Below, in pieces: positions 5,963-6,956 of a stretch of 6,956 nucleotides of DNA. The stretch is from NCBI GenBank assembly GCA_036401335.1, contig DASWVC010000415.1, forward strand, positions 1-6,956, given 5' to 3'. Positions within the stretch are counted from its first letter, which is position 1, and each line of letters opens with the position of its first letter. The translations under genes were made by a program, and so were the position numbers. Origin of the DNA: DASWVC01 sp036401335. Lineage in GTDB: Bacteria; Verrucomicrobiota; Verrucomicrobiia; Chthoniobacterales; JAFAMB01. The notes beneath the pieces were generated by a model that ran no database searches, had not been told where the DNA came from, and saw only the letters and a list, made by a program, of their open reading frames with translations.

Positions 5963-6956
5963 TCAAACCGCTCTCTCCAGGCATTCGGTCAGCTCTTCCC
6001 GGTTGAGGGTGATTGGATTCGCTTTCATGCTGCTGGCCTTCTCCGCTTTCTCCACGATGGCCCCGAAATCGGCCGGGGTGATCCCATACGCCCCAAGGGG
6101 CGGGACGCGAAGCGTCGCACAAAGCTCGGCCACCCACCGGATGCCGTCGGCTGACTCTGCTCGAGCCGAGCCGGTGAGCAGGCGGGCCACGGCCTGAAAG
6201 CGAGGAATCGTTTCAGCATCAGGTTGCCGGGATTGTAACGCGCGCAGGTTTATATCCATGACGGCCGGCAGCAAGGCCGCGCAGATGGCGCCGTGCGGGG
6301 CCTTGAACATCCCGCCAATCGGCGCCGCAAAACCGTGCACCGCCCCGAGCCCCGCGTTGGCCAAAGCAATCCCGCCGAACAGGCTGGCTGCGGCCATGCC
6401 TTCCCGGGCATCCGCATCCGAGCCATTCTCAAACGCGCGCTGCAACGCGCGTGCAACCCGATTCAGGCCATCTCTGCAAAGCGCATCCGTGACCGGGTTG
6501 GCGCGGATGGAAAGGTACGGCTCAATGAGCTGCGTGAGGGCGTCGAGCCCGGTCCGGGCCGTTACGTCCGGCGGCAGGTCATGGGTCAGGACCGGATCGA
6601 CCAGCGCCAGGCGCGGCAACAGGAACAGGCTGCGCAGGCTTACCTTGACCCGGTGGGCGGGAGAACTAAGAACAGCATTGCGGGTAACCTCGGCGCCGGT
6701 GCCGGCCGTTGTCGGCACCGCCACGCACGGCAACGCCGGTTGTTTCAGCGGTTGACCGCGGCCGATCACCTCAAGGTAGTCCAATGGTTCACCGGGGTTG
6801 GTGGCCAGCACCGCCACCGCTTTGGCTGCATCCAGCGCACTGCCGCCGCCAAGACCGATCAAGAGGTCGCGTTGCGTGGCTCGCACGACCTCCAGCGCCG
6901 CCACGACATCGTCAACGGTGGGTTCTCCCGGGACCGGAAACGCCAGCGCATCCATG
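5963..6956 (-). CDS. Iron-containing alcohol dehydrogenase, N-terminus beyond the window
   Basis: Group III (Fe-dependent type) alcohol dehydrogenase, an NAD(P)-linked cytoplasmic oxidoreductase of alcohols and aldehydes. Numbered from the Met at 6955: nucleotide-binding GGGSALDAAK at 36-45, PTTAGTGAEVT at 81-91, and the metal-site residues Asp138 (TGLDALTQ), His207 (AVHGF) and His221 (APHG). The Asp-to-fourth-residue and His-to-His (14) spacings match the FucO pattern Asp/His/His/His, but the second ligand position is Gln142 instead of His. I recall TGLDALTQLIEP as typical of one subgroup, so this is probably a family trait and not damage. The motif GEPTVDDV (10-17) normally lies ~50 residues into the protein, so the Met at 6955 is internal and the real start is outside the window; full length is likely near 380. 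The C-terminus (SSMKANPITL...LERAV) looks complete. True substrate is not readable. Confidence 0.9.
   Translation of the reverse strand, partial: MDALAFPVPGEPTVDDVVAALEVVRATQRDLLIGLGGGSALDAAKAVAVLATNPGEPLDYLEVIGRGQPLKQPALPCVAVPTTAGTGAEVTRNAVLSSPAHRVKVSLRSLFLLPRLALVDPVLTHDLPPDVTARTGLDALTQLIEPYLSIRANPVTDALCRDGLNRVARALQRAFENGSDADAREGMAAASLFGGIALANAGLGAVHGFAAPIGGMFKAPHGAICAALLPAVMDINLRALQSRQPDAETIPRFQAVARLLTGSARAESADGIRWVAELCATLRVPPLGAYGITPADFGAIVEKAEKASSMKANPITLNREELTECLERAV

Noticed and set aside
5623..6006. 127-codon plus-strand open frame opposite the small membrane-protein gene
   Set aside because: It crosses several non-coding segments and the 3' end of the Fe-ADH gene; the minus-strand 48-codon frame has the coherent membrane helix and ribosome binding site.
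1..6956. Defence system, prophage, IS element, CRISPR array, tRNA or rRNA
   Set aside because: No transposase, integrase, nuclease, regular spaced repeats, cloverleaf or rRNA-like sequence was seen on either strand.

Overview
The window reads as chromosomal DNA of a free-living, moderately GC-rich, Gram-negative-type heterotroph. Three of the gene products carry Sec signal peptides, and one gene is a carbohydrate-degrading glycosidase. The mix of a GH2 mannosidase, lineage-specific secreted orphans and a GC-rich intergenic palindrome cluster bounded by GGTAGG/CCCTACC suggests Verrucomicrobiota or a similar soil or water lineage. That placement is an inference from style; no rRNA or marker gene is present.

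Layout, left to right. (1) Positions 1-2184, plus strand: the C-terminal ~85% of a GH2 beta-mannosidase, open at the left edge. (2) 2185-2396: a short convergent intergenic stretch. (3) 2397-3738, minus strand: two consecutive genes for small secreted proteins of unknown function, separated by a 232-base gap. (4) 3739-4089: a 351-base divergent intergenic region whose right half can fold into mutually exclusive RNA hairpins. (5) 4090-5345, plus strand: a secreted tandem DUF5666-type protein, then a DUF4126-type membrane protein, with a compact terminator hairpin just after the second. (6) 5346-5688: non-coding, with the terminator, a 160-base cluster of palindromic modules and a short AAACGGGG tandem. 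(7) 5689-6956, minus strand: an iron-containing alcohol dehydrogenase entering from the right edge, followed downstream by a 48-codon gene for a single-pass membrane protein.

The genes do not form one obvious pathway. The mannosidase trims mannosides, the Fe-ADH handles alcohol/aldehyde chemistry, and the rest are envelope or periplasmic proteins of unknown role. I see no phage, IS element, CRISPR array, tRNA, rRNA or defence system. The points most worth a second look are the switch-like leader before the DUF5666 gene, the tiny membrane protein beside the Fe-ADH, and the palindrome cluster at 5405-5565.
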